From positions 49,281-113,280 of the forward strand of contig NW_024468589.1 in the NCBI RefSeq assembly GCF_001632365.1: 64,000 nucleotides of DNA, written 5' to 3'. This DNA is from Laetiporus sulphureus 93-53. Taxonomy: Eukaryota > Basidiomycota > Agaricomycetes > Polyporales > Laetiporaceae. Within the stretch, counting starts at the first letter, position 1; each line of letters begins with the position of its first letter. Made by a program: the position numbers and the translations under genes. The notes below the pieces were generated by a model. The model was given only the letters and a program-made list of their open reading frames with translations. It made no database searches and was not told where the DNA came from. Of this stretch, positions 24,956-38,900 are shown piece after piece.

Positions 24956-25217
24956 TCCAAGATGATGAGCATGCTTCCTTTAATTTAGGTTAGATCTATA
25001 AATCACGGGAAGACGATATCCTCCACGCACCTGACTGTAAGAGCGAACTTCTTCCGCACAGGCCACGGTGAAGTTAGGATTATTTTTCACTCCATTCATT
25101 GCGCATACTGATGTTGGGTTTCATGTTTGTCCATTACGAGGGAAAGAAAGTAATAAAAAGTAGAAAGTACATGAATACAATACAACAGCAAGCGAACCCA
25201 AGATGAGATGAAGAAAT

Positions 25218-25813
<596 letters not shown>

Positions 25814-26154
25814 TGCGGTTGAGAATGTGGTTGTCAGAGAAACTGCGAAGAAGAGGGCGCGACGGCGAGTCGGTGGACCAGGATAGAGTTATGAACGACC
25901 GCAAAAGCATGGTGAGACTATTTATAAGGACGCGTTACACTTGTTTGGCACGACGCGTTGTATTGAACTTTATTTTGTTGAATCTTGTTCAACACGCCAC
26001 CACGTGATCTGAATCTATCGGTTTAGCGCGTCGGTGGCGCTGCCCTTGCGCTGTATAAATACTGTTGCGGCCGCGAACCTCTCCTTCTCATCTTTGCACT
26101 CGCCCGTGACCATCTACCTTCTCCACTCTTACCTTAACTACCCCCGATTTTACG
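25814..26154. promoter_or_regulatory. Shared divergent H2B/H2A promoter
   Basis: This 341-bp region drives both histone genes. TATAAA boxes sit almost symmetrically: 26054-26059 on the plus strand, about 100 bp before the H2A start, and 25926-25921 on the minus strand, about 110 bp before the H2B start. Two ACGCGT words at 25930-25935 and 25953-25958 match the MluI cell-cycle box bound by MBF in yeasts, which suits S-phase transcription. A CACGTG lies near 26003. The binding factors are inferred. Confidence 0.7.
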
Positions 26155-26724
<570 letters not shown>

Positions 26725-27034
26725 GCGGGTCTCTCGACGTTCTTCCCGTTGTTGTTGTACTATTGTATATTGTATAGGCACCATATTTTATTTCTCCTAT
26801 ATCATGATCTAGAATTCATTTTGTTCGCATGATGCAAGAACAATCGAAGAACATGACCTAATTTCTCAGCGTTGCAAAGTGGTTGGTAAAGGTATCTTCT
26901 TGTCCGACGAGAATTAATGAACGACATTAGGAGTCTGACAGTAATGACGTGACGCAAATCGGGCATGCAGAGGTATATGAAGATGGTCATCGACAGCCAA
27001 CGAAGAAAACTCGAAGCAGACAGTAGCCAAAGTC

Positions 27035-28818
27035 TCACGAATTGGCTCTCTCCTTCCCCTTCCCCGTTGGTGGTGGACGTAGTGGAAGGTCAGGCGTGCT
27101 GGCTACCGCTGCATTCGTGAATGAAGGTAGTCGCGTTGTCTCTCTGAGAGTCGGTGGTGAGAACGTCCCCGATTGGCGCGAACTACGCGTAGGCGTGCTA
27201 GGCAACGAGCCGTTGAAGAGCGCACGCGTAGGGCTCCTCGAAGCGGAGGACGGCGAGCTGGAATCGGACTCCCCTGCGGCGGCCTCAGTGAGGAGGAATT
27301 CAACCCAGAGGCGAGAGAACGACTGGGGAATCGATGTAAGCCTGTGTGATGATGTAGTCTGAAATAGACGACTTACTTCGGTTTCATCCGTCTTATCCAA
27401 CTCCAGTGCCTTACCTTTCGAAGGTGATGATGTGGATGAACGGCCTAATAGACCGGAAAATGGGGAAGGAGCCTGCATTGAGCTACTCTTGTGCTGCAAT
27501 CCTGCGCGCTCCCGCTCATCGTCGTTCCAGGAGAGGATAGTGGCGAGCAGCGAGAGCATCTCAAAGCGTTTCGTATCGCCGCGTGGTGTTGTAAGGAATG
27601 AAAGTAATACATTGGTGACCAGCCGTCGGTCAACGTTCGTGTCAGTCGAAGACTGCCGTAATCGGCGGAGCGCCTCCATGAGATGCTCGTTCATAATCAC
27701 CGCTGCGAAATGAGTGAGCACAGAATGGCGCGTATGCAGACTGTTTCTTACCTTCGTGGCGCAACTTTCCGATAAGCAACTTTTTCTCTTTCACTTCCTT
27801 TTCGAGGTCCTGAAGCCGCGACGTATCCGTCGAAGATTCTTCCAGTTGGAGCTAATACAATATCAGCGTATGTTCGTTTGCCATAGCATCCTGGTACAAA
27901 CCTCGGCATTCAGCGCGCGATGTTTGAATTCGGCAAGCGACTGTGTGGCAGCCTGCAGCTGAGACTCATAGTCCTTCGTCGCCTGTTCCAGATCATGGTC
28001 CTTCGCTGACGAAAATTGAGCATATGATAGCGAATGCGCCAAGTCAGCTTACCAGCCTGAAAGTCCTCCAGCACCGACTGCAGGTTTGTGCATTTCTCGC
28101 GCTCGACGCCGAGCTCGGTCTCAGCCATCTCCTTCGCCGTTCGTTCGACCTCAATTTCTCTCCGCAAGTTCGCAAGCGTCGACCGTGCCTCATCCGCCGC
28201 GATATGTTCCTGCAGCGCCTTCTGCTCCCACTCGTCTCGCTCCATCCTGCATTGTTCGAGCTCGGCCTGCGTCTCGCGCAATTCCTGCTCCCGCATGTGC
28301 GACTCGTGAGCGCTCTCCTGTAACGCACGACTTCTCATCGCCTCGAGTTCGCGCGATGCCCGATTCGCCTCCTCATTCGATGCGATGAGCTCCGCCTTGA
28401 GCGTCTCGACTGTCTGCGTGAGGTCGTCGTTCCGCGCGGTGAGCTGCTGCACGAGCTGGTCCTGACGGTCGAGTTCTTCCTACGCATGCGCGAGTCGTAA
28501 CTGCACCATGGAGGACGCACAGGGAGCAACGGGACGTACGGCATCCTGCTTCAGCTTGTTCGCGACCGTCGTGCGCATCGCGGTCAGCTTCGACAGCAGA
28601 TTGCGGTACTGCAACGCAAGCGCATCCTTCTCCTCCTTCGTACGTTGTAGCTCGCGTTGCAGACGCTCTACAGGGTCAGGGTCCTGGGCATCGTCCTGTT
28701 CGTGTTCGTCCGGTTCGTGTCCGTCCGCAGCGCCATTGGTCCCATTTGATGTTGGCGGACGTTCGCCGTCGAGCGACGGGCGTGGACTGGGTCCCAGCAG
28801 CTCGCTCACTTCCGACAT
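27035..28818 (-). CDS. RUD3: Golgin with GRAB domain, RUD3-like
   Basis: This is a long coiled-coil tether of the cis-Golgi that captures vesicles and binds Arf GTPase through its GRAB (GRIP-related Arf-binding) domain. Exons 28818-28540, 28479-28053, 28005-27902, 27851-27752, 27702-27377 and 27322-27035 give 507 residues. After an acidic, disordered N-terminus, residues about 60-300 are heptad-rich coiled coil, with many Glu/Arg/Leu runs such as LRREIEVERTAKEMAETELG. The GRAB core follows at about residues 303-365: AVIMNEHLMEALRRLRQ, then NVLLSFLTTPRGDTKRFEML and ATILSWNDDERERAGL. The C-terminus is Ser/Pro-rich and ends GKGKERANS. All junction phases agree. Confidence 0.9.
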
Positions 28819-29435
28819 TGCTAGTAGCGATGGAGTCGTTAATTGGAGTGGAAAGCAATCCGGAGGAGATGCAGAGCATAGGTGTACAGGTCCCTAACCG
28901 CTAAGTCCCAAACGGGTTACAACAGCAGCTTACGTAACGATCTGTTTGACTATTGGCATAGGAATCCGAACCATAGTCTTTCTCTCGCGCCTCCAGCTCC
29001 GAGTCGAGTCTGCGAATCTGCGAACTCCCGCTTAGAGTTTTCCAGATTTTGATGCCCAACAGCGCATTCCGCTACTATCACACCATTGACCGTCGAAATC
29101 TCTCATTTGTGTCTTTGCCCTATAAGTGGACGCCAAGTGATTGCTAGTCACAGAGATCGCTCAGGCCGAACATGAGGCACCAGGAGATGCCGGTGATTCG
29201 CAGTAGCCTGCACGCGCGAACGATTGACCCATTGATGGTGGGCGCGATTAATGCTCGCTGACTTTCAGAAGTCCCGACCCAGGTCGGAAATCCTCTTTAT
29301 ATCGGGAGACGATTGCTGGAACTTTCTTGCCGCTCCCTTGCATCAAGGTGAGATGGTAACTGGGTGCTTGTTGTCTTTCTATCTGCTGGCTCGCATACAC
29401 GGCATTCGTTGCTCGCGACACGAACTATACGCGAC
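28819..29435. other. Divergent intergenic region RUD3 / WD40 gene
   Basis: This 617-bp segment lies between oppositely oriented starts. I see no gene inside. The WD40 gene's first Met is itself uncertain because its first exon is only 10 nt in my model. Confidence 0.4.
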
Positions 29436-32400
29436 ATGACACGGAGTACGTCTCCGAAAACCCAGCGCGACGTTTGAACTGTCGGCTTACTGCAATATTC
29501 AGCGATAACATTAGCGGGAGAGACAACGTCTCTTCCACATGTGAGCCTTGCAGATGTTGCTGCCTCAGAGCACGGTGATTCGAACAGAAATCATTCTAAG
29601 CGCAAGCAAACTCTGATGAGCTTGCTTGACGCGCTGCATGAGTTGTCCAAGGAGCAGGAACTCGAGGGAAGGCGTATGTGGCGCAACTATGTAGAATTTG
29701 CAATCCCGTTCTCACCGCAGGACTACAGCTCTAATCTACTCTAATGAGCGGTCGCAGTTTGAGGACGACCGTGATGTTCGTGAGTATAGTGCATTTCAGA
29801 AGGATCAATGGCCATTCTGGTGTAACGTTCCGGTAACACACAGCTACTGTTGATGAACACCTTCAGCAAGTTGGTGCAGATGCGTTTAATAAATTTCAGA
29901 GGTAAGCAAGCAAATGACATTGGGTTATTAGTGGTAATGAGTTCTTTCAGGCGAATGACCAACCTGGATCAGGAGGTGTGTTCATGCTTCATATAACCGA
30001 TGGAAGCTAAATATTCTGCTAGTTGCGCAACTTTGCCAATGCTGCACGTCAATTAGGAAGTTCTGTCGGTATCCTCTGTTCTTCCGTGCAACTGCGAGAG
30101 CGCTTAGCTCAGCTTTTATGGCTGTTCCGCGAGAATGCCGCGGATTTATTTCCGCGGAAAGTGCAGCGGCAGCCGCGGGAGATGTTCACCGAAACACGTA
30201 TTCATCCTACCCCGAAGAGGAAGCGCCAGAGAGCGCCTTCGCACGTTGCGAACCCAACTGTGGTAGAATCCCTTGATCCGGAGGATTTTCCAGAGCAGTT
30301 GGAAAGCTTGGCCCACGATGTGATTACTTTTCTTGATTGTTTGAACGAGTTTCCGGAGTTCAATGACGAGGCTGTCAATGCCTCCATTCTATCATTCGAG
30401 GGTGATCTGAAGGTACGTGGCCGCATTTTCATACTACTTGCGATTAATAACATCCATTCTGTAGTACTGGGCCTCATGCCTCAAAGCATACGATGGTGGC
30501 TACATCATTCATATCACTGTTCCAACACTGACGAAAACCTGCCAGGACAATTCCGATATCCTGCAGTACAGCGATACCTTCACGATCTCACCACAGAAAT
30601 GGGTGGACACTTAGATAGCATCACGGCTGCGTTGTCCGTTTTCATTGAGATTGGTCAGTTCTGGAGCATCATAGTTTTCAAGCTTGTCATGCCTATCGAT
30701 ATGAAACAGGTGTTCCGACGATCCGTTTCGCACAGAAACATGCCAGCCAGAATTTGCTGAATCTCAGTACCGTAGCGACATTCTTCAGCGCCGTCACTGC
30801 GACGACTATGCAATTCTCCTACCAAATGACAGAAACCCCGTTGGAGAAAGCTGTAAACGCATTCTGGTTCATCTCTCTCGTATTCAGTATCCAAGCTGCT
30901 GTGAACAGTCTACTTGGGCTCACGTGGAAGCAAGCTATGTAGTATGTTGACCTCCTATTCCCTAGAGGGATCTCTCTCACAACAATGTGCTCTGTGTTTC
31001 ACAGCCGTTCTCCTGGGCACCGCGTGCCGTGGTGGGTCCTTATCTGGATCAAGCGCTCGCCATTGGTATTTCTCGTGGCCTCTGTTGCTTGCTTCTCCAT
31101 GGGTCTAGTCCTGTTTGCGTATTCATCAAAACAGGTACACTTCTTTTGGACCAACGACGAGAGTATACTGAGTTATGACTAGGATCCGGTTACTCGAACG
31201 CTCACTTCGGTTTTCTCTGCATTCAGTTGTTTTGGCCTTGCAGCTGTGTCGACTTGGTTTATCTCCGAACGATGGATCTTTCTGCGGCACAGCGGTCAGA
31301 AGTGGCTTGCAGACGTGCTTTCGGAGACAAAGATCCAAGTGTGCTCTGCTCCTGGAATCAAGTGGATAATATATGAGCCTCGTGCCCTGGTCTGGCGAGT
31401 ACGGCAATGGTGTCAGCGACGCTCCCGGATCGTACGCGAAAAGCTGTCTCGACTTACCTCAAGGACCGCTCGAAGACTTAAACGGTTTAGTACGATCGCG
31501 TCGAGTGCCACAGAGAAGGTCGATGGGAGCGACCTCGAAGACCAAACGTTGCCATCGTGCAATAGCCCTGATCCGGTCTCTCCAAGTCGACCCCGAATGT
31601 CGGAAGCAGGCACTGGCCCCCTCTTGCCGGTTGCCTCGGTGCGTAGTCCGACGATTGCTACTTCAACGGTCACTTTCGACTCCCGTACGACGCTGGGAGA
31701 GCCCGCCGCAGGAACCGACTCTGGTCCGTCCGGGTCTGCGAAGGCTCGCTTCAAGAATGCGGTCCATTCGGTGATCATGCTGCGGCAGGGAACGTCGTCC
31801 ACTTCGCGCGGCCTTGGCTTGCCTCCACGTGTTCCCCGACGTCAAAGAACTAATTCCACTGAAGGCAATGGAAGTAAAGGCGGGACATCTTCGGAAGGAC
31901 CTGTACACCTGCTCAAAGCATCGAGAGTTGCTGCTCTTGTCCCCAGATTGAGGGCATTGGAGACCACGCAGGATTTGGCTGCCCATCAGGCGCTCGTGAG
32001 GCATTTGCAGTTCTCGCCGAACGGGAAGTTCCTGGCGACGTCCAGGTAGGGGAATATCTATTTCGGTATGAGACCTCTAAGTGATGCTCTTACGCAGCTG
32101 GGACAGAACATCTGTCATCTTCCGCGTTGGGGTATGCTTTGGCCGGCTTAGTCTTGACTGTCGTACTGACGTTCTGCAGGAATCGTTCAGTTCACACCGC
32201 GTTCTTGCTCAACCTTCAGGTTTCGTTGGTCAAGTGGCATGGTATGATCTCCCATACTCTCAATGGGATTGACATCAAATAATCGTCAGGTCCCCGAATG
32301 GTAGCACATTATTGACGAAGTTGAATCGTGGGGTCAAAGTGTGGACAGAGGTCCGTCCTCAGATGACTCACGATTATATATTCCAGTTGACATCGTGTGC

Positions 32401-33699
32401 TCAGGACGGTGTCTGTAAGAAGACGATTGATCGGCGGCGTACCGTACAGTCTGTCGCATGGCTTCCAGCTGGCGAAGGTAATAATCAAAATCTCCTTTGA
32501 TTGAACTCGTCCTCAATCGTTTGTATCAGCTTTCCTCTCCGTCGAGAGCAGTGAGGTTGTCAAGATGGTACGTTGCGCCATATACTCATCATCGCTCTAC
32601 TCTGATGCATCTTAAATCACAGGATCTTAATGGCCAAGTCCGTGATGTTCTCTATTCATCTTCAGCACCGCTCACATCGTATCGTTTCAGATTATTGACA
32701 AGTATCACTTCGATCGCATGATGCTGCACGACGTCGCGGTGACCCAGGATTGTCAATGGTTACTGTGTGTTGGGACGCTCATGGCATCCAGTGATGGTTT
32801 GCACCCGAGCAAGTCTCGAGCTGAGAAGCAGATTATAGGTGAGTAATACCCACTACGCAGCAGTATGCGCTATCACTCACCGGAGCATTGTAGTGTACAA
32901 TTTGCGCAAGAAGGATATAGAGAAGTAAGCATTTAAGCCATGATGTACGGTGATTCATTGAAGACAATGACGTACAGCCGTGTCCCTGTTCTGCACGATG
33001 TGCGTGATATCACTTTGGCTCGAGACGACCTGGTTGCATTGGTGAGCTACGAGAACAAGGTAGGGTTTCCGCTTCTGGCGCCTTGGATAGATTCTTATAC
33101 TCTGCACTTCAGGCACCTCCGCAGCTGTGGAAGATAGACATATTCAAGGACAGTGCAAGGTTATCGTTGCGGCATACATACATGCCGAAGGTACCTGTGG
33201 ATTTTGCCGGACCAAGCTACTTTGGAGGCAAGAAAGACCAACTGGTTCTATGTGCAGGGAAGGGTGAGCTACCACTTGCTATCAATCTCGCGCTTTGTGC
33301 TAACATCGCATCGCAGCTGGTGACATCCATATATGGGATCGCGAGTCAGCAGCACTGCTGCACCATGTCCGTGCACAAGCCCTGGGCGGAGACCTCACAT
33401 GTATTGCTTGGAACCGTGCTATGGAACAGCCGTTCATGTTTGCCACCGGCAGTCACGATGGCGGTGTGCGAATCTGGACGACACCTAAGGACTCCCTAGC
33501 ACCTGCCATGATGGACCTCAACATCCCTCCTAGCCGGACGACCACCAACCCCGTCAATACGCCTGAGAACACACCCCGCAGCCGCCCGCTATCATTGTAC
33601 GGTATCCAACAGCAGACTGAGAGTCCGGAGGAAGAAACGACGTTTGAGTTGCAAGGTCCCATGGACGACTCGGCGGGTGCGGAGAGCGGTAACATTTGA
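29436..33699 (+). CDS. Large protein with four membrane helices and C-terminal WD40 domain
   Basis: I read 22 exons giving 1048 residues, with all phases consistent. After a charged N-terminal region there is a conserved block, YWASCLKAYDGQFRYPAVQR then GVPTIRFAQKHASQNLLNLS. Four hydrophobic helices follow at roughly residues 295-430 (TVATFFSAVTATTMQFSY, FWFISLVFSIQAAVNSLLGL, LVFLVASVACFSMGLVLFAY and SCFGLAAVSTWFI). A basic, Ser-rich linker leads to WD40 repeats from about residue 665: HLQFSPNGKFLATSSWDRTS, HRVLAQPSGFVGQVAWSPNG, TVQSVAWLPAGEAF and MFATGSHDGGVRIWTT. The propeller loosely resembles WDR26/Gid7-type repeats, but the membrane part is unlike those. Its role is unknown; a membrane-anchored scaffold is inference. 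Exon 1 (10 nt) is the weakest part. Confidence 0.8.
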
Positions 33700-34098
33700 T
33701 TAGTAGTTTTTCTGAGCCCGATGTTGGTCATCCTTCACCATATGCGTGTGTATATTATCGATAATTACCACTGCAATGCTCTCGGACTGCTACTTGAGTA
33801 ACGTAACTTGCGCATGATATAAGGAGGTAGGCAATCAATCTAATCGCGGGCCACCATCACGATCTCCGCATTATAAGCTCTCTTTCCTCTCATCGTCTGA
33901 CTCGTCGAGCTTGTCTGCAACTATTCGCTTCTGTCATTTTTGCCCTGAGTACAATTACTGGCGTTGGCACCTGGTCATCTATCCAGCCAGGTCGGTCGTA
34001 GCAATTTCTCGAAGCGCCGCTTGCAAAGATGTGCGTCTTAACCACATATTTACCACTGATGAGTTTAAAAGAACAACCTCACACGACAGAAAACCAAG
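33700..34098. other. Intergenic region WD40 gene to HOM6
   Basis: The genes are in the same direction. The segment holds the upstream 3' untranslated region and the HOM6 promoter; no gene or strong motif was recognised. Confidence 0.4.
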
Positions 34099-35377
34099 AT
34101 GTCTTCGTTCTCTACGAGCCCTGAAGTGATTCGGATAGCCATCGTGGGCGTGGGCCTGGTCGGTGGCGAGTTCATCAACCAGCTCCTCCAATTCCCCGCA
34201 CCCAGCCCCTTCCGGATTGTCGCCCTCGCTTCGAGCAAAGGCACTCTCTTCCACCCCGATGGCCTCAGCATCACGCTCACCTCATGGAAAGACCAGCTTG
34301 CGCGGTCAGGCCTCAAGCCCGACCTGGCTTTCTTGAGCCGGGAGCTGTTCGAGCTGGTCCGACCGGGGCAGGACGTGGTGTTCGTGGACAACACGTCCTC
34401 GAACGAGGTGGCGGCGATGTACCCGCAGCTACTGAGAGAGGGCATCCACGTCATCACACCGAATAAGAAGGCGTTTTCTGCGGAGATGGATTTGTACGAG
34501 AGGATCATGTCCGCGAGCCTGGAGAGCGGGGCACGGTTCCTAAACGAGGCGACGGTTGGTGCTGGCCTGCCCATCATCTCAACGTTAAAAGATCTGGTTG
34601 CTACGGGAGATAAGGTGCGTAGTATGATGTGAAGCTCTGGTTGCGTGATGCAGTGTTGATTTTCTGTTCAGGTCACAAAGATCGAGGGTGTGCTCTCAGG
34701 AACAATGAGCTACATCTTTAATGAATTCTCGACCGGCAAGGACGGTGGACCAAGCTTCTCCTCTGTCGTAAAGATTGCACGAGAAAACGGATATACAGTA
34801 TGTATCTCCCACACCATGTATCTTGAAAGATGCCCGATCACTCTACTACAGGAACCACATCCCGCTGACGATTTGAACGGTGCCGATGTCGCGCGCAAGC
34901 TGACCATCCTATCCCGCTACCTTCCCACCCTCCGCTCTGCGCTCCCAGAAGGATACAAGTCCGTCAGCACGCGGTCTCTGGTACCGGCTGCGCTCGAGTC
35001 GGTGCAGACGGGCGACGAGTTCATCCAGCGCCTTCCCGAGTTCGACGTACAATACGATGCGATGCGCGCGGAGGCATCCCGTGAGAACAAGGTACTTCGC
35101 TTCGCCGGTGTGATTGATGTTGCATCGGGGACGATTAAGGCAGACCTAGAGAAGTAAGTGAAGCCCTTCATTGCTGCTGTCATGTCTGAGATGCCCATCT
35201 CTTTGCCATAGGTACCCGGTGACACATCCATTCGCTACGGCGCTGGGAGGGTCAGATAACATCATTATGTTCCATACGGAGCGGTATGGCGCGAGGCCCC
35301 TGGTCATTCAGGGCGCTGGAGCGGGTGCGGCTGTGACTGCCATGGGCGTCATGAGCGACTTACTGAAGCTCGTATAA
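34099..35377 (+). CDS. HOM6: Homoserine dehydrogenase
   Basis: This enzyme reduces aspartate semialdehyde to homoserine with NAD(P)H in the cytosol, the branch step toward methionine and threonine; animals lack it. Exons 34099-34614, 34672-34797, 34852-35153 and 35212-35377 give 369 residues, close to yeast Hom6. The Rossmann motif is IAIVGVGLVGGEFINQLL at about residues 12-29. VFVDNTSSNEV and ITPNKKAF (with the substrate Lys) follow, then NEATVGAGLPII. The signature GVLSGTMSYIFNEFS and the catalytic Asp/Lys segment DDLNGADVARKLTILSR are intact. There is no N-terminal aspartokinase fusion, as usual in fungi. Confidence 0.96.
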
Positions 35378-35955
35378 TGAATGATTTTACGACATCATTG
35401 ATGACTTGGTGCTGCGATCATATCTTTTCCTCGGCTTCTTGTCTAAATCCGCACAGCGAGAAGCTGCATTCTGCGACTGGCTATCGTGCTTGCTCGGTGT
35501 TGATGGTAGTCTGCATCCGAGACTGTTCATCATGATTGTGTTGCACTCTGCCTGACAACATAGAAGAACGTTGACCGTTGCGTCGAACAGGAAATGCAAT
35601 GCACAATGTATCTATACGCGCCGCAGTGATCTTCTGTAGAGCTTTGCACGCAAAGGTTACTTGGTCTGTAGGGATCATTATGTAACGTGAAGCCGCGTTA
35701 AGAGGCGATAACAATGTTGAAGCTGTTGCTGGTGCCTGATAGACTCGATCAAGAAGCAAGTAAAATGAACTGTACAAATCGGATCGAACCCTCTATTTCA
35801 CCTCACCAACTCATCACCGTCACACTCGTTCAAATCCGGCTGTGCTCGAAGCACTGCTGGCAACGTTCACTATCTGATCTTCTCTGTCCACGTCTCATAA
35901 AATCTTCTATACGGCTTTACGTTGTCTCAGAACCCGGCGACATCCTCACTCGTGA
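35378..35955. other. Intergenic region HOM6 to E3 gene
   Basis: No supported gene. A shadow frame at 35714-36196 overlaps the next gene's first exon but has no coherent protein character. Confidence 0.4.
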
Positions 35956-38900
35956 ATGGCGACACTCACCAGCTCGCGGACGGTCCCGGCATCTGTTCAA
36001 GCCACTGAAACGAGGCAACGAGAGCTATGGCACGCTTTGCAGTCGAGTATCCCATCTCCCTTCCCAACCCAGGCTCAGAGAGAGCAGGAAGAGCTCCTGC
36101 AAGACCTCGAGGAGGAGGAATTGCACATTGATGGTACAGATCCGTTTGACGACCAGTTCCATCTCGGTGCTGCAGAGGACGAAAGTGTGGCGTTAGTGAA
36201 CAATGCAAGGAGCGGCGAGTCTCAAGTTGCAGACGAGCAGTTGCTTTCGGCTGCAGCGCAGTCCGTGTTGGGCGGGTTGGGAAGTAGGGCTGCACCGTCG
36301 GTGAGTGTTTCTTGCCAGTCCTTGAAACTCAAAGCTAGCCTTGTGCGGACCAGCGAGGGCTTGAACCCAAATACCCACATTGTGGGACTTTGGACGCTCT
36401 CGAGGCTAGCTTTACTTCTGTATAAGTTTTTCATGCTGATACTCTGCAGGAGGACCTCATGCCTTCAATTGCGAATGTACAAATGTCATGTATCACGACC
36501 CTCAACGATCTCTTGTCCACTCCTACTCGTTGGCGAAGAATTGTACCAGACCGCCGTCATTCCATGCCTCCACGTTCCTCATTACATCCGACCGCCACTG
36601 ATGCGCCCTCATCCGCTCTGCAAACGCTCGTATTGAACCTTCGAACATGCGATCCCGATGCGCAACAAGGGTCTCCGTCTCTGGAGACGATGGATGACAA
36701 GACAATGATCCATGAGCTTCAGATGCACGTAGACCGTCTGGCCACTCATGCATTATCTGTGCATGATGCCGCCCTGGTGCGCACTCTGGCATCGCTCATT
36801 GAACATTTTCATTGTCTCGCAATCCTGCAGCCATCTCTGCGCCTGCCCTCCGCGCCTCGTGTGGCCTCGTGGGGGTCTGCAACCTTGCCTGTCACTCCTG
36901 CAGATCCTTATGCGAACCTTCGCCGTCAGCTTAGTGACTTTCGGCTAGCACGTGGAGATAGGTCGCCTAGCCCCGGAAATGTGGCCTCACCTGTGCTACA
37001 AGTTGAACAGGCGCTGCTGTGGGCGAAAGTGGATGAAGAGCTAGAAGACGTTCTGTCTCTCTGCCGTGCACGTACATCGGATGTAGATGTTCTCCCGCCA
37101 GAGTATGACAACTCGTGGTATGATGCAGAAGGCGAAGTCGAGGGGTTGCCGCAATACGAGCCCGGATCCTCCGCGCTAGCTGATGATCTCAAAGGCGGGT
37201 ATCCCTCTTGTTCGAAGACCGGAGAGTCATCCAGCTCAAGTAGCCCCGTGGAGAGGAGTCCGATTCTTGGCGCCCACAATCGCGGGCTAAGCGAGAAAAT
37301 GCGCATGGATCTCGAGGCGGTCACGCTCGCCATCGATCGCCTGTACCTCGTTGCGCCGCAGCTGCACGACCAGCGTGTGGAGCTGAAGAAATCCAAGGTT
37401 GAGCAAATGGAGAGGGCACGGCTCTCCGGGGCGTCGCGGAAGGGGAAGGAGCGTGAGATAGACGAGGCGAGGGAATTAGACAAGATGCTGGAGCTGATTG
37501 GAAGGGCATCGGAGAGGAAAATGCAGGACCAGGTGGTTGTGATTGAAGGCGGAATGCAGGCCAAGCTGGAGAGGGCGAGACAGCGTGAGCGCGAGAAGGT
37601 CAGTGTTCGAAATTCTGCATAATAACGGGGATTGACGTCAGGCATACATTGATTAGAGAGACGAGTTCGTCTCGCAGCTTGTGCAGCATTCGGAGTCGGG
37701 ACGTTTGCATTCTCAAGATGCGGTCCTTACACCGTCGGGCTCGGCTCGCTTCAAGGGCAAAGATCCAGAAGCCATGCTCACCCTGCCAGAGTTCATCCGT
37801 GAGACCATCCCTGACTCTGTTCAGCTAAAGATGCAAATGGCCGACCCATGCGCGCTGCTAAGCCTGCCCGAATTTGTGAAGGAACCTGTGCCACAGGATT
37901 TTGGCAATCTGTCTGCACTCCCGCCGCCTCGGAGGTGGAGATCAGGCAAGGACACGCGGAGCAGGAGTATGTCTGCGCCGCCACTGGCGTGGTTAATGCC
38001 GTCGTCTTCCCGGTCATCTTCGCCTGGTGCGACGTCCTCGGGAGAGTCGAAGAAGACGCGGTCGTCTAAGGCGCGGCGGGTGGGTTCGGCGATTGCATCG
38101 AATTCGTCACTTCAAGGTAACTGCTTAGTTTGTACGCTGCGTAGAAATGGGCTGAACTTTCTATTGTAGCTGGTCTGGAAGTGACCTACGTGGCGGAGTA
38201 CCACGAGAACCTGCAGCATGTGTTAGTGTTCCTGACCGTTTCGAGGATGATCGCGGGAGTGAATCTCGAGGCGGAGGTGGTCCCTCCAACTGTCATGCTC
38301 AGCAAGGGCAATGGCCCCAACGAGCGTCTCGTGCTGAAATGCGGCCTTAATACATCGCCCTTCCTCCTATTACCAGCTCGGGCCTCGCCCGGCAAGAAGG
38401 AGGTGAAGGTCGATGGACAGGCCTTCCAGATAAAGCTCGCCGCCACTCCCTCAGAGCAGAATTTGTCCTCTCCTGCAGCACTTTTGGACGCCTCTCGTCT
38501 AGCAGAGTTTCGTCCGACGACGTTTATCTGCGCATCGTGTTCGCTGCCCCTTGTACACTGCTCGCGGCTTCGTGAGTATCGCGACCTTCCCTCGGAGCAC
38601 TGGGCCGAACTTGTGGATGCATGGATGTGCCATTCGGATCAAAAGCTGCACGAAGATGTCATGAAGCACTCGAATGAGGGTTTCTGGCCGGGGGAGGGCG
38701 AGGCCCTCGTTGGCGGGAGCTACATTCTCTTCGAGCAGTCTGCCATTGCGCAGCATAATCTCTGGCCGTGTAGCGAAGAAGACGATGGGAAGGTGCGTAA
38801 ACTTCGATTTGCGATACATTATAAGCACGTAGTGCAGGACGAAAAGAAGGCCGACGTTGGCTGTCTACCAACGGCTGTCGAGCCTGTGCATTGGCAGGCA

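Noticed and set aside
25930..25958. ACGCGT boxes taken as proof of MBF control
   Set aside because: The same word occurs twice upstream of ERG2 and the genome is rich in CG words, so it is reported only as a suggestion.
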